DNA of 62,390 nt from a virus. A program made the translations under genes and the position numbers. The notes beneath the pieces are model-generated. The model searched no databases, had not been told where the DNA came from, and was given only the letters and a program-made list of their open reading frames with translations. This document shows positions 6,714-14,618 of this stretch, piece after piece (position 1 is the first letter of the stretch; every line of letters starts with the position of its first letter). The DNA lies in the IMG/VR virus record IMGVR_UViG_3300030688_000026, positions 1 to 62,390 of that record; one strand, given 5' to 3'.

Positions 6714-7490
6714 CTTAAAATCTTACAATTTTAAGATAAATTTAAGAATACCGTTAATTCAAAATTTGAATTTAGAAAATAACAGTATGTTTAGGAACTT
6801 ATATTAGGTACAGAGCCTGTATATAACTAATCAGAAAATCCTGTTATCCTAGGTCTCAAGGGGAATCTTTTGTAGCAATTGTCTCGACCCTTGTAGTAGA
6901 ACTATGAGCTTTTTGTAAAAGGAAGTCACTACAAAATCGGTAATATTTTGTAGGTTTAGACCAGTTTGTATTGTTTATATCAGGTAAAGGCATTTTATAA
7001 ATGTGGCTGAAAAATACAAACTCTCAGTATGCAAGAGAAGCAAGGCATACGAAGTAGAAATCAATCCATACCAGTTACCTAAACTTACTAGGTTGTGCAA
7101 TCTTAAGCATGGTAACTCGTCCATCAAATCAGTATCTGTAAAGAGAAGCTTTTTAGATGGATTTTATTGTCAGCGGAGTTTCTTGTCAAATGTAAAAATG
7201 ACAGGATTACCTATTGAGAGTTCAATAGGCTACGCCTAAAAGGTATGGGATCCCACAAACTAAGCAAAGGCGGTATATCTAAATGCCAATTGAAGAAGTG
7301 GGTGTGAATCTGGGGATGGAAGTCTTAAATAACGAAAGTTTTTAAGAAGCCAGAGGATACGAAGTGAAGCTTACCAAATAAATATTTGAAAAAGTGTTTA
7401 TCTGGTAATCTTCCTTTAACTGACAGTAGATTTCACCAAAAGGAGTTTTTAATTATTAATCTCCTTAAGGCGAAATCTTACTCAGTTTCG
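6714..7490 (+). ncRNA. Large structured non-coding RNA (about 780 nt), GOLLD/ROOL-like in setting, family not established
   Basis: About one kilobase lacks a credible gene but is denser in G+C than its flanks and full of exact helices. Nested ones: ATAACAG 6779-6785 with CTGTTAT 6841-6847, enclosing ATTAG 6803-6807/CTAAT 6827-6831 and TACAG-AGC-CTGTA 6809-6821; GGTCT 6852-6856/AGACC 6958-6962, enclosing CAAGGG 6857-6862/CCCTTG 6888-6893 and CTACAAAA 6929-6936/TTTTGTAG 6946-6953; AGTTTGTATT 6963-6972/AATACAAACT 7013-7022. Others: GTATGC/GCATAC 7027-7050, CCTATTGA-GAGT-TCAATAGG 7210-7229, a GAAA-capped hairpin 7324-7346, a long hairpin 7366-7413, and a 3' closing helix (ACTGA, GTA, GATTTC 7419-7434 with GAAATC, TAC, TCAGT 7472-7486) around AAGGAG/CTCCTT. 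Size, a promoter of its own and a nearby phage tRNA cluster recall GOLLD and ROOL RNAs. I cannot confirm either family by reading. Confidence 0.8.
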
Positions 7491-7497
7491 CTACCAA

Positions 7498-7545
7498 TAT
7501 AATAATCTTATAACTTAATAATAACTTAATAATAATCTTATAAAT
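7498..7545 (+). repeat. AT-only direct repeats between the large RNA and recD2
   Basis: AATAATCTTATAA occurs twice and CTTAATAATAA twice in a 48-base stretch just upstream of the recD2 promoter-like element. It could be a protein-binding or easily melted site; no function is shown. Confidence 0.45.
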
Positions 7546-7567
7546 CTTGTAAAATATAACTTAAGAC

Positions 7568-7590
7568 ATTAAAATTTGAGTATAATATCT
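7568..7590 (+). promoter_or_regulatory. Promoter-like element upstream of recD2
   Basis: Plus strand: TTAAAATTTGAGTATAATATC with TATAAT at 7581-7586, about 20 bases before the TTG start. It matches the other three TTTTAA + GTATAATATC elements of the early region. Confidence 0.55.
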
Positions 7591-7607
7591 TCTTTAAGGA
7601 GTTATAA

Positions 7608-10061
7608 TTGAATTTAAGTCAATATCTTGATATTAGAATGGGTAATTTAAATGTTAAAGCTCTGACAGATAAAGAATTTAAAATATTTGGACTTACACCT
7701 AATAAGTTTGGTTGGTACAAAGATAATAAGAATCTTGAGATAACAGAAGATATGCTATCTCAAATAAAGATATTGTCTGTAAAATCTAAAAATAAATTTT
7801 TTAAGAATGTACAGACAATATTCACCGCTGAAGGTAATCTTAAAAATTTTTCAGTTAATAAGCAAAATGCTAAAAATAAAAAACAAAATTCAAAAAATTT
7901 GAAAGGAATGGAAATGGAAGTTGAAAATAAAGAAAATTATATTGTAAAAGTAGAAAAAATAATATTTAATAGTCCTTCTAACGGATACACTATTTTTGCT
8001 ACTAAAATAAAAAAAGAGAAAATAAGTGTAGTAGGTACTTGGTTAAATCCTACTGTAAATGAAGAAGTAAAAATTTCAGGTAAATTTGGAATGTCTAAAT
8101 ATGGTAAACAGTTCGAAGCTTCTCATATAGAATTAGTGGTAAAAGAAACGGTAGAAGGATTAGTGAAATATTTATCTACTGTTCCTAAAATAGGACCAGC
8201 ATCTGCTAAATTATTAATCAAAAATTTTAAAGAAAAAACTTTAGATGTTTTAGATAACCATCAGGATAAAGTAATTGAGGTTTTAGGAGAGGTAAAAGCT
8301 AAATCTTTATTAGAAGCTTGGAATGATTCTAGAGAATATAATAGAATAATAATTTTTTTACAAGATTCTGGTTTAGGCATAAGCAGAGCTTTAAAAATTT
8401 ATGAAAAGTATAAAAGCAATACTATTGAAATAGTTAAGAAAAATCCTTATAGGATATATTTAGATGTTGATGGTATAGGATTTAAAACTGCAGATGGCAT
8501 TGCATTAAAAAATGGAATGAAAGTAGATTCAGAAGAAAGAACACAGGCAGGTATAAAATTTATAATAGAAGAATACTCTTCTGCGGGACACTGTTCAATA
8601 ACTCTACCTGAAATGGTTAAGAAAGCTTTAAAATTAAGCTTGATTGAAGAAGTTCTCTTAAGCGTATTAGATAAAGAAATAAAGTCCAGAAATATCATAA
8701 AAGATAAAGTTAATGAAATAGATTACTATTACACTAGAAACCTTTATTACTCAGAGGTTAATATAGCAAAAAAATTGAAACTTCTTCAATCCTCTGCTTT
8801 CGAAAAGATACCAAAATCTGATGAAGAGATACTTAAAATGGCTGAATCTGAAAGCAATCTAGAACTTACAGAAAACCAAAAAGAAGCTATTTTAACAGCT
8901 TTGAAAAATAAAGTAACTGTTATTACAGGAGGACCTGGTACAGGTAAAAGTAGTATTTTACATTGTATTATTTCAGTTTTAAAAATTTCTAAGAAAAATT
9001 ATTATTTATGCGCACCTACAGGAAGAGCAGCAAAAAGAATAACTGAAACTACAGGAGAAAGTGCCTCAACTATTCACCGCTTGATAGGAATCGGGGGAAA
9101 TTCAATCTTACCTAAATATAATGAAGATAACCCTTTAGAAAATCCAGATTATGTTATTCTAGATGAAGCCTCAATGGTTGACTTGTACTTAATGAGCCAG
9201 TTATTAAATGCTGTAACTCCTGACACTAATTTCATAATGGTAGGAGATATAGATCAACTTCCTTCAGTAGGTTGTGGTTACGTTTTAGGAGATATAATTA
9301 ATTCTGAAGTTTTTCCTGTAGTAAGATTAACAGAGATTCATAGACAAGCTAAAAATTCCAACATAATTTTAAATGCTCATTCAATAAACAAAGGAAAAAG
9401 CATATTAAGTGAAGGAGATTTTACAGGAAATGATTTTCAATTTATAGAAATGGAAGAACCTGAAGACATATTCAACACTGCTGTAAAGCTAATGTCTGAA
9501 ACTATACCTAAAATTTGTGAAATAGAAAATCCAATAGCAGATATTCAACTTCTTGTACCTATGCATAAAACTTTAGTAGGTGTAGAATCTTTTAATAAAT
9601 CACTTCAGGAAAATTTAAATTCAAAAAATAAAAAATTTATTACTTCTGGTAGCGGTGTATTTAAAGTTGGAGATAAAGTTATACAGAATGTAAATAATTA
9701 TAGAAAAAATGTCTTTAATGGGGACATAGGGTACATAATTAACATAATTTCTGATGAGATTACTATAAATTATGATGGATACAATGTAAAGTATTCAAAA
9801 ACTGAAATGCATGAAGTATCTTTGGCTTATGCTATTACAGTCCATAAATCTCAAGGAGCTGCTTTTGATGTAGTTATTATACCTTTGGTAACTTCACATT
9901 ATATGCTTTTAGAAAGAAATATGTTATATACCGCTGTTACACGTGCAAGAAAACTTTGTGTTATAATTGGACAGAAAAGAGCTGTAGACATGGCTGTACG
10001 TAATTCAACATCTAAGAAAAGAATAACTTTATTAGATAATAGATTAAAGAACCTACTTTAA
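7608..10061 (+). CDS. RecD2-like 5'-3' DNA helicase (SF1B)
   Basis: 817 residues. The TTG start was chosen because TTTAAGGAG lies seven bases upstream. Residues 1-110 form an extra lysine- and asparagine-rich N-terminus not seen in typical RecD2. Then come the RecD2 OB-like segment, a helix-hairpin-helix part (VPKIGPASAKLLIKNF) and the motor: Walker A TGGPGTGKSS near residue 440, motif Ib CAPTGRAAKRITETTG, Walker B DEASMVDLYLM, motif III GDIDQLPSVGCGYVLGD, motif V AYAITVHKSQGAAFD and motif VI LLYTAVTRARKL. Known role of the family: ATP-driven 5'-3' unwinding in recombination and repair; T4 uses the related Dda. First gene of a plus-strand replication cluster, with its own promoter-like element. 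Confidence 0.9.
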   Translation: MNLSQYLDIRMGNLNVKALTDKEFKIFGLTPNKFGWYKDNKNLEITEDMLSQIKILSVKSKNKFFKNVQTIFTAEGNLKNFSVNKQNAKNKKQNSKNLKGMEMEVENKENYIVKVEKIIFNSPSNGYTIFATKIKKEKISVVGTWLNPTVNEEVKISGKFGMSKYGKQFEASHIELVVKETVEGLVKYLSTVPKIGPASAKLLIKNFKEKTLDVLDNHQDKVIEVLGEVKAKSLLEAWNDSREYNRIIIFLQDSGLGISRALKIYEKYKSNTIEIVKKNPYRIYLDVDGIGFKTADGIALKNGMKVDSEERTQAGIKFIIEEYSSAGHCSITLPEMVKKALKLSLIEEVLLSVLDKEIKSRNIIKDKVNEIDYYYTRNLYYSEVNIAKKLKLLQSSAFEKIPKSDEEILKMAESESNLELTENQKEAILTALKNKVTVITGGPGTGKSSILHCIISVLKISKKNYYLCAPTGRAAKRITETTGESASTIHRLIGIGGNSILPKYNEDNPLENPDYVILDEASMVDLYLMSQLLNAVTPDTNFIMVGDIDQLPSVGCGYVLGDIINSEVFPVVRLTEIHRQAKNSNIILNAHSINKGKSILSEGDFTGNDFQFIEMEEPEDIFNTAVKLMSETIPKICEIENPIADIQLLVPMHKTLVGVESFNKSLQENLNSKNKKFITSGSGVFKVGDKVIQNVNNYRKNVFNGDIGYIINIISDEITINYDGYNVKYSKTEMHEVSLAYAITVHKSQGAAFDVVIIPLVTSHYMLLERNMLYTAVTRARKLCVIIGQKRAVDMAVRNSTSKKRITLLDNRLKNLL

Positions 10062-10118
10062 TTCTACAAAAAGGAGTTTTAGCAGGCTTATCTTGCTAAA
10101 TCATGTAATTATGTAGAA
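10062..10118 (+). other. Stem-loop between recD2 and the 5' exonuclease gene
   Basis: Directly after the recD2 stop, TTCTACA 10062-10068 pairs with TGTAGAA 10112-10118 and encloses TTAGCA 10079-10084/TGCTAA 10094-10099. There is no T-run after it, so processing or mRNA stabilisation fits better than termination. Confidence 0.5.
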
Positions 10119-10148
10119 TCATTTTAAAAATGCTTAAAGGAGCTAAAA

Positions 10149-11069
10149 ATTAAAAGAGTAATAATTGATGGTAGTAACTTATTAATACGTAATCTTAGCA
10201 TACCATCCATACTAGAATTACAAAATTCTAAAGGAACACCTACAGGAGGAATATTCGGAGTTTTAAATTCCATGTTAATGCTTTCTAAGATTTTTAAAAC
10301 TAAAAATTTTGAATTCTGTTGGGACTTTGGAAGCTCCTATTATAGAAAACAAATATTTTCAGATTATAAGAATAAATCTGACATAGAATCAGAAAATCCT
10401 TTTAAAGCTGCTCAAAAAGAGAAAAACAAAGAAGTTTTTGATATCTCAAGAAAATATTTACACACAGAGATTTTACCTAATCTAGGTTTAAATTCTTATC
10501 TATGTAAGAATGTAGAAAGTGATGATATTGTATCTTTCTTAACTACTAAAGTTTATAAAAATGATGAGATCATTATAGTTTCTATGGATAAAGATTTTTA
10601 TCAATTAGTAGATAAAAGAGTTTCGGTTTATAATCCAATTACTAAAAAAATAATAAATGAAGATTTTCTTATTCAAGAATATAATTGTAATTCTAATAAA
10701 ATATCAGAAAATTTTATACTTTATAAATCTATTTTAGGGGATGGTTCAGATAAAATACCAGGAGTTCCTAAGTGTGGAGTAAAAACTAGTATTAAATTGG
10801 CTAGGCAAATAATAGATGAATGTATTGATGCTAAATTGAAAGAAAAGTTTCTTACAGAGGAATACTTAGAATTAATAGAAAGAAATAAAAAACTTATAGA
10901 TTTTAAAAGCTTGGATTTAATAAGTACTATAAGTATTGAAGAGAATATAAACTTTGTTAAAGAAACTTTTAAAGTAGATAAAGAAAAAGCCTTTAAAACC
11001 TTGAGGGATTTAGAGATAAACACTCTATATAGTAAATTAATAGATTTTGTAGGCATTCCTAATGGATGA
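10149..11069 (+). CDS. 5'-3' exonuclease / flap endonuclease (T4 RNase H / PolI 5'-nuclease family), probable AUU start
   Basis: The 5'-nuclease fold is complete only if translation begins upstream of the first ATG (10272). The frame is open from 10128 and includes the essential first strand RVIIDGSNLLIRNL. The only well-placed start is ATT at 10149, six bases after AAAGGAG. This gives 306 residues. Metal-binding acidic sites: DGSN (N-terminus), NVESDDIVSFL, VSMDKDFYQLVD and the helix-hairpin-helix LGDGSDKIPGVPKCGVKTS. Family role: removal of RNA primers and 5' flaps during lagging-strand synthesis. Overlaps the next gene by eight bases. Confidence 0.85.
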   Translation: MKRVIIDGSNLLIRNLSIPSILELQNSKGTPTGGIFGVLNSMLMLSKIFKTKNFEFCWDFGSSYYRKQIFSDYKNKSDIESENPFKAAQKEKNKEVFDISRKYLHTEILPNLGLNSYLCKNVESDDIVSFLTTKVYKNDEIIIVSMDKDFYQLVDKRVSVYNPITKKIINEDFLIQEYNCNSNKISENFILYKSILGDGSDKIPGVPKCGVKTSIKLARQIIDECIDAKLKEKFLTEEYLELIERNKKLIDFKSLDLISTISIEENINFVKETFKVDKEKAFKTLRDLEINTLYSKLIDFVGIPNG

Positions 11070-11625
11070 TATCTTTTATAAAATACCACTTCTACCAGAA
11101 AATGATTTACTTTTTGTTTCAGCTTTAGATAGAGATTTTAAAGACGAAAAACAATTAAAAAAATGTATATCAGAGATTAGAAAAAATTTACAGTTTGAAG
11201 CTATTCCTAAAGAATCTAAAACTTATACTTTTTTTGATAAGAAAAAAGTAGGTAGATTATCTGAAATACCAATGAACGGTACTTTATTACAAAGTAAAAG
11301 TTTTCTTTTTAATTATACTAAAATACTAGATTATAATACTATACAAAATAGTGTCTTTTTAGAAGTAGACTTAACTAAACTCGAACATTTTTCTTTAAAA
11401 CGTTTAGTAAATTTAGGCTTGAAAAAAATAATATTAGTAGTTTTTCATCACTCTGAACTGCATGAGAGTTCTATACGTAGTTCTGTTTTTCAAGAGTATT
11501 ATTATATTTACTTAGGTAAGTACTATAAATTAATGATGACAGCTACAGAAGATAAATTTATAAGTAAAAATCATGATCTTTATGATCTAGCAGTAAAGGA
11601 TTTAAAATTAATAGATTTTGTTTAG
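11062..11625 (+). CDS. Unknown protein of the replication cluster
   Basis: 187 residues. It begins inside the end of the 5'-nuclease gene with no independent ribosome site, so translational coupling is likely. Alternating charged and hydrophobic segments (KLEHFSLKRLVNLGLKKIIL, then VVFHHSELHES) suggest a compact alpha/beta protein. No nucleotide-binding or catalytic motif recognised. It converges on the Rz gene with a four-base overlap at the stops. A replication accessory role is inferred only from position. Confidence 0.7.
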   Translation: MDDIFYKIPLLPENDLLFVSALDRDFKDEKQLKKCISEIRKNLQFEAIPKESKTYTFFDKKKVGRLSEIPMNGTLLQSKSFLFNYTKILDYNTIQNSVFLEVDLTKLEHFSLKRLVNLGLKKIILVVFHHSELHESSIRSSVFQEYYYIYLGKYYKLMMTATEDKFISKNHDLYDLAVKDLKLIDFV

Positions 11626-12164
11626 TCGTTAATTTTATTGTTTATTGCAGTAGATTCAATCCAATCTAATAAAACTGTATGGTGTTCATAATTATCTTGG
11701 CAATTTTTAAGCTGAGTATCTAACCAGATTGCTATTGAAGCGGGATCAGGGGTATTGGTCTTTTCATTAATTCCTGAGGAGGATTCAGTGAAGGGCATTG
11801 AAGTGTAGTTTGGGTTGACGGTTGCTGAAACATACCGCAACCATTCACTAGTGATAGTGTTGCTAGTATTAATCCTATTTTTATTTTTTTCATTTTTTAA
11901 ATCCTGCAAAGACAAGTTATATGAGGAGCTTATTACAGACAGACTTTCATTTAGCTTACTGACAAAATTATCATTTATTAATATTTGAGTTGTAAGAGAA
12001 TTTATTTTATGACTTTGTTCTTTTATTAATATTTCATTCTGTTTAACAGCATTTTTTAGACTTTTATTTTCTTGTAAAACATTTTGCAAGTATAATGAAA
12101 AAATAACTAAAACAACAGATACTAATAACTGTTTATAATATTTTAAAATTAAAGATAATAGCAT
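11622..12164 (-). CDS. Rz: Inner-membrane spanin (Rz-like, i-spanin)
   Basis: 180 residues. A single N-terminal membrane segment (QLLVSVVLVIFSLYLQNVL) is followed by a long coiled coil with heptads (QENKSLKNAVKQNEILIKEQ), the topology of Rz i-spanins. The C-terminal 60 residues are Thr/Ser/Pro-rich, then DNYEHHTVLLDWIES. It lies directly downstream of the lysozyme gene, and a lipoprotein frame (11732-11893) is nested within it. Family role: with the o-spanin, links inner and outer membranes and fuses them at the end of lysis, so a Gram-negative host is implied. Confidence 0.8.
   Translation of the reverse strand: MLLSLILKYYKQLLVSVVLVIFSLYLQNVLQENKSLKNAVKQNEILIKEQSHKINSLTTQILINDNFVSKLNESLSVISSSYNLSLQDLKNEKNKNRINTSNTITSEWLRYVSATVNPNYTSMPFTESSSGINEKTNTPDPASIAIWLDTQLKNCQDNYEHHTVLLDWIESTAINNKIND
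11732..11893 (-). CDS. Rz1: Outer-membrane lipoprotein spanin (Rz1-like, o-spanin), nested in Rz
   Basis: A 53-codon gene in another frame inside Rz. It has a start ATG with CAGGA six bases upstream. The product begins MKKIKIGLILATLSLVNGC: positive N-terminus, hydrophobic core and lipobox VNG-C at Cys19. The mature part is short and proline-rich with a second cysteine (CPSLNPPQELMKRPIPL), typical of Rz1 lipoproteins. Known role: acylated at the lipobox Cys, anchored in the outer membrane, and binding the Rz C-terminus. Full nesting is the lambda Rz/Rz1 arrangement. It is easily missed because of its size and overlap. Confidence 0.85.
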   Translation of the reverse strand: MKKIKIGLILATLSLVNGCGMFQQPSTQTTLQCPSLNPPQELMKRPIPLIPLQ

Positions 12165-12181
12165 TTCAAAACCTTAAAAAT

Positions 12182-12649
12182 TCAAGACCAAGAACCATTT
12201 TTAAATAGAGAAATTTCTCTTTCCCTTCTAGATAATAATAAATTATCTCCGCTACCCTTTTTTTCATTTACAAAGCATAATAATTGTTTTAAAATTAAAT
12301 CTCTATTACCTGAAATTATTATTTTTTTAGTATTTGCATAATCTTCTAAGTCTATATTATACTGAAATAAGAAATCACAAAGAGAATCAAATTCTTGTTG
12401 GATTATAGGAGGTTTCCAAATACAGTAACTGTTAATCCAGTTTTCAACAAATTGAATATCTTTTTGAAAAATAGCATTCACTTCATCATTACTTAATTTT
12501 TTATTTATTAAGTACTGTTCATTAGGGCTTATTAAGTGACCAATACCTGTAGTCCAGTTACCATTACCATCTTTATATGCTGAATACCTAATACCTTCAC
12601 TAATCTCAAGTAATTTGATACCATTTTCAGAAATTTTTAAATTTAGCAT
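12182..12649 (-). CDS. T4-type lysozyme / endolysin (glycoside hydrolase 24)
   Basis: 155 residues, close to T4 lysozyme (164). The catalytic region SEGIRYSAYKDGNGNWTTGI aligns with T4 E11-D20-T26: Glu18, Asp27 and Thr33 keep the same spacing, and GIGHLI follows. The C-terminal domain is helical (SLCDFLFQYNIDLEDYANTK). There is no signal peptide, so release probably needs a holin. Role: hydrolysis of the N-acetylmuramic acid to N-acetylglucosamine bond in peptidoglycan. RBS CAGGAG precedes the ATG. It lies between the membrane proteins and the spanins in a lysis operon. Confidence 0.93.
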   Translation of the reverse strand: MLNLKISENGIKLLEISEGIRYSAYKDGNGNWTTGIGHLISPNEQYLINKKLSNDEVNAIFQKDIQFVENWINSYCIWKPPIIQQEFDSLCDFLFQYNIDLEDYANTKKIIISGNRDLILKQLLCFVNEKKGSGDNLLLSRREREISLFKNGSWS

Positions 12650-12651
12650 TT

Positions 12652-12936
12652 TTATTCTCCTGAATGAGCTTCATCTATAGCTTGAGCTATCTTACCTATC
12701 TTAGTATTAGTATCTTCTGCAAAAATATGAATCAAAGCAAAAAATAATGCAGCACTTCCCATGATAAAAGAGCCTACTTTAGGTAACTCTGTTTCTATGT
12801 ACTTTCCGTATAACCCATAAAATACCATTACAGATTTCCAAAATTTTTGTTCATAGATTATAACTTTTAATCTTGCATTTAAAAAAGATAACTTAGCTCT
12901 TATAAAGTCTTTTTGTAAAAATTTAAATTTGTTCAT
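12652..12936 (-). CDS. Small membrane protein, holin candidate
   Basis: 94 residues with one clear membrane segment near the C-terminal third (VGSFIMGSAALFFALIHIFA), a basic N-terminal half and a short acidic tail (DEAHSGE). Good ribosome site GAGGAAG. It is immediately upstream of the lysozyme gene, the usual place for a holin or a regulator of lysis. No family match recognised, so the holin call rests on size, topology and position. Confidence 0.55.
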   Translation of the reverse strand: MNKFKFLQKDFIRAKLSFLNARLKVIIYEQKFWKSVMVFYGLYGKYIETELPKVGSFIMGSAALFFALIHIFAEDTNTKIGKIAQAIDEAHSGE

Positions 12937-12974
12937 CTTACTTCCTCAAAATATAAAGTCTTTGCTATAAAAAA

Positions 12975-13445
12975 TTATTTATTCTTCTTTATTTCTTTAT
13001 TTTCTTCTTTGGTCAAAATACTTTTACCATCCCAATCCTCAGGTATAAGTTTAGATAGACCAGGGGGTAAAAATCCTCGTATAAAAGAAAACTTTAATCC
13101 TGTTATTATTTCTAATCTAAGAAAGAGCATAAAACCTTCTATTGCTGTGAAAAGAATAGAAATTAAATTAAATAAATCTTTGAAATCCTGAAAAGGTAAA
13201 AAACTATAGAATATTACATACCCAAAGTATAAGAAAAGAGATATAGATATATATATCCTTAATCTGCTTAAAGATTTAGATTTTATAGAATTTTCTTGAA
13301 TTGCATTTAATATCCAAGCGAAAGAAAGAAAACAAAGCCTAGTAGCTAAATCTAAAATGCTGGGTTTTGTTAGAAGAAGCGTTATAAGTACTGAGTAACT
13401 GCTATTAGGATCTACTATCTTGTACTGAATATCCTCACTAATCAT
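12975..13445 (-). CDS. Multi-span membrane protein of the lysis region
   Basis: 156 residues with about four hydrophobic stretches (among them LCFLSFAWILNAI, YISISLFLYFGYVIFYSF and LFNLISILFTAIEGFMLFL) and a lysine/glutamate-rich C-terminus. RBS AGGGAAATTT. It overlaps the preceding gene by eight bases, so the two are probably translated together. It may be a holin, antiholin or superinfection-exclusion protein; the sequence does not decide. Confidence 0.6.
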   Translation of the reverse strand: MISEDIQYKIVDPNSSYSVLITLLLTKPSILDLATRLCFLSFAWILNAIQENSIKSKSLSRLRIYISISLFLYFGYVIFYSFLPFQDFKDLFNLISILFTAIEGFMLFLRLEIITGLKFSFIRGFLPPGLSKLIPEDWDGKSILTKEENKEIKKNK

Positions 13446-13830
13446 AAATTTCCCTTTTTATCTTATTTTTCTTGATATCTCTGCCTAAGATAGCAATGTA
13501 TACAGTTAGATACACTAAAGTAAAAAAATCCAAAAATGTCATATTGTGTGTATTCATTTCTATATCCGTAGCTAGTAGGAAACTAAAAATAATATTTAAA
13601 ATCACACCTTTACCAAAGCAAAATTTAGTTAAAAACTTATTTTGAGATTTACTTAAAGTTACTACAATAAAAAGTAAACAACATAAGTTTATTGTTTCAT
13701 TAGCAATAATTACTTTTACACTACTATAAACTGTGGGAGTTATAATAAAAAGAATTAAGTAATAGATAAAGAGAATAAAACCAATACTTTTTATTACACT
13801 TATACTTTTTACCTTATTTATTAAAAACAT
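13438..13830 (-). CDS. Multi-span membrane protein of the lysis region
   Basis: 130 residues, four predicted membrane spans (SIGFILFIYYLILFIITP, INLCCLLFIVVTL, VILNIIFSFLLATDI, FFTLVYLTVYIAILG) and a basic C-terminal tail. First gene of the lysis block, after the bidirectional terminator at 13865. No named family recognised. Confidence 0.6.
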   Translation of the reverse strand: MFLINKVKSISVIKSIGFILFIYYLILFIITPTVYSSVKVIIANETINLCCLLFIVVTLSKSQNKFLTKFCFGKGVILNIIFSFLLATDIEMNTHNMTFLDFFTLVYLTVYIAILGRDIKKNKIKREIYD

Positions 13831-13864
13831 TTTATATCTCTTAAAAATATTTTAGGACTTAAAC

Positions 13865-13898
13865 ATTAATAAGCCTCCAATTAAGGAGGCTTATTAAT
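13865..13898. terminator. Perfect 14-bp palindrome between fibre and lysis blocks
   Basis: ATTAATAAGCCTCC and GGAGGCTTATTAAT pair exactly around a six-base AATTAA loop, 36 bases after the last fibre-cluster stop. The strong GC core at a block boundary fits an intrinsic terminator, although the T-run is short. Confidence 0.7.
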
Positions 13899-13933
13899 AG
13901 GATTCTTTATAAGAACTTTTTAAGTGTAAATCC

Positions 13934-14539
13934 TTAAATCATTTGAACCCAGAAACCAGTAGTATCAGAGGCTGGAGCTACTCCCAGTGTAGGAGAAACT
14001 AAAATCCCTAAATCTTCTAGCATTGCAACTGTAACAGTAAACCCACTACCACCATTATTTCCTAGTTGAGCAGCAGTAGCCGTAAGTACTGTATTAGAGT
14101 TATTAACATTACCTACACCACCTGTAACTAGAGTAACTGCAGTAACTACACCGTTAGTAACAACTATATTAGCAGTAGGGTATACATTCATAACAGGACC
14201 AGAACTTAAAGATAATGTTACATTTAAGAATGTACCACTACCTCCATCGTTATAACCAGTTCCACCAGCAATAGCACCTAGTGCAGTTACTGTATTTTCT
14301 GTTAAATACTGACCAACCCATAGATGAGAAGGTGTACCACTAGTAACCATTGGAGTGAAAGGACCAACTGGACTCATAGTAGTAGAACCAAGACTAGGAG
14401 TTCCAGAAGCATATTGATATTGACCTAATGCAGGATTACCTTGAACTCCAGCAGCAGCAAATTGTTGATCAACAATACCGTATTGAGTTCCACTATTCCA
14501 AGCACCTGCGTAGTAAGTAGCTAAATTAGAATTTTGCAT
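13934..14539 (-). CDS. Putative fibre or head-fibre protein with glycine-rich repeats
   Basis: 201 residues, last gene of the fibre cluster. It starts NLATYYAGAWNSGTQYGIVD, a GxW-type module related to the N-termini of the neighbouring fibres. It then has two beta repeats built around GGTGYNDGGSG and NNGGSGFTVTV, separated by ANIVVTNGVVTAVTLVTGG, a pattern seen in beta-solenoid or collagen-like phage fibres. RBS AAAGGAAAT. The 80-base leader contains TTGATATAATAAG and an AGACTTATTA motif, so it may have its own promoter. Confidence 0.6.
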   Translation of the reverse strand: MQNSNLATYYAGAWNSGTQYGIVDQQFAAAGVQGNPALGQYQYASGTPSLGSTTMSPVGPFTPMVTSGTPSHLWVGQYLTENTVTALGAIAGGTGYNDGGSGTFLNVTLSLSSGPVMNVYPTANIVVTNGVVTAVTLVTGGVGNVNNSNTVLTATAAQLGNNGGSGFTVTVAMLEDLGILVSPTLGVAPASDTTGFWVQMI

Positions 14540-14618
14540 AATATTAATTTCCTTTAAATTTTTAAATATTAATTATTTTTTCTTATTATATCAATAATAA
14601 GTCTTTTCAAAAATCATA

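Noticed and set aside
7003-7239. 78-codon open frame inside the large RNA
   Set aside because: It has no ribosome site, its ATG is part of the CATTT/AAATG hairpin, its composition differs from neighbouring genes, and it spans several strong RNA helices.
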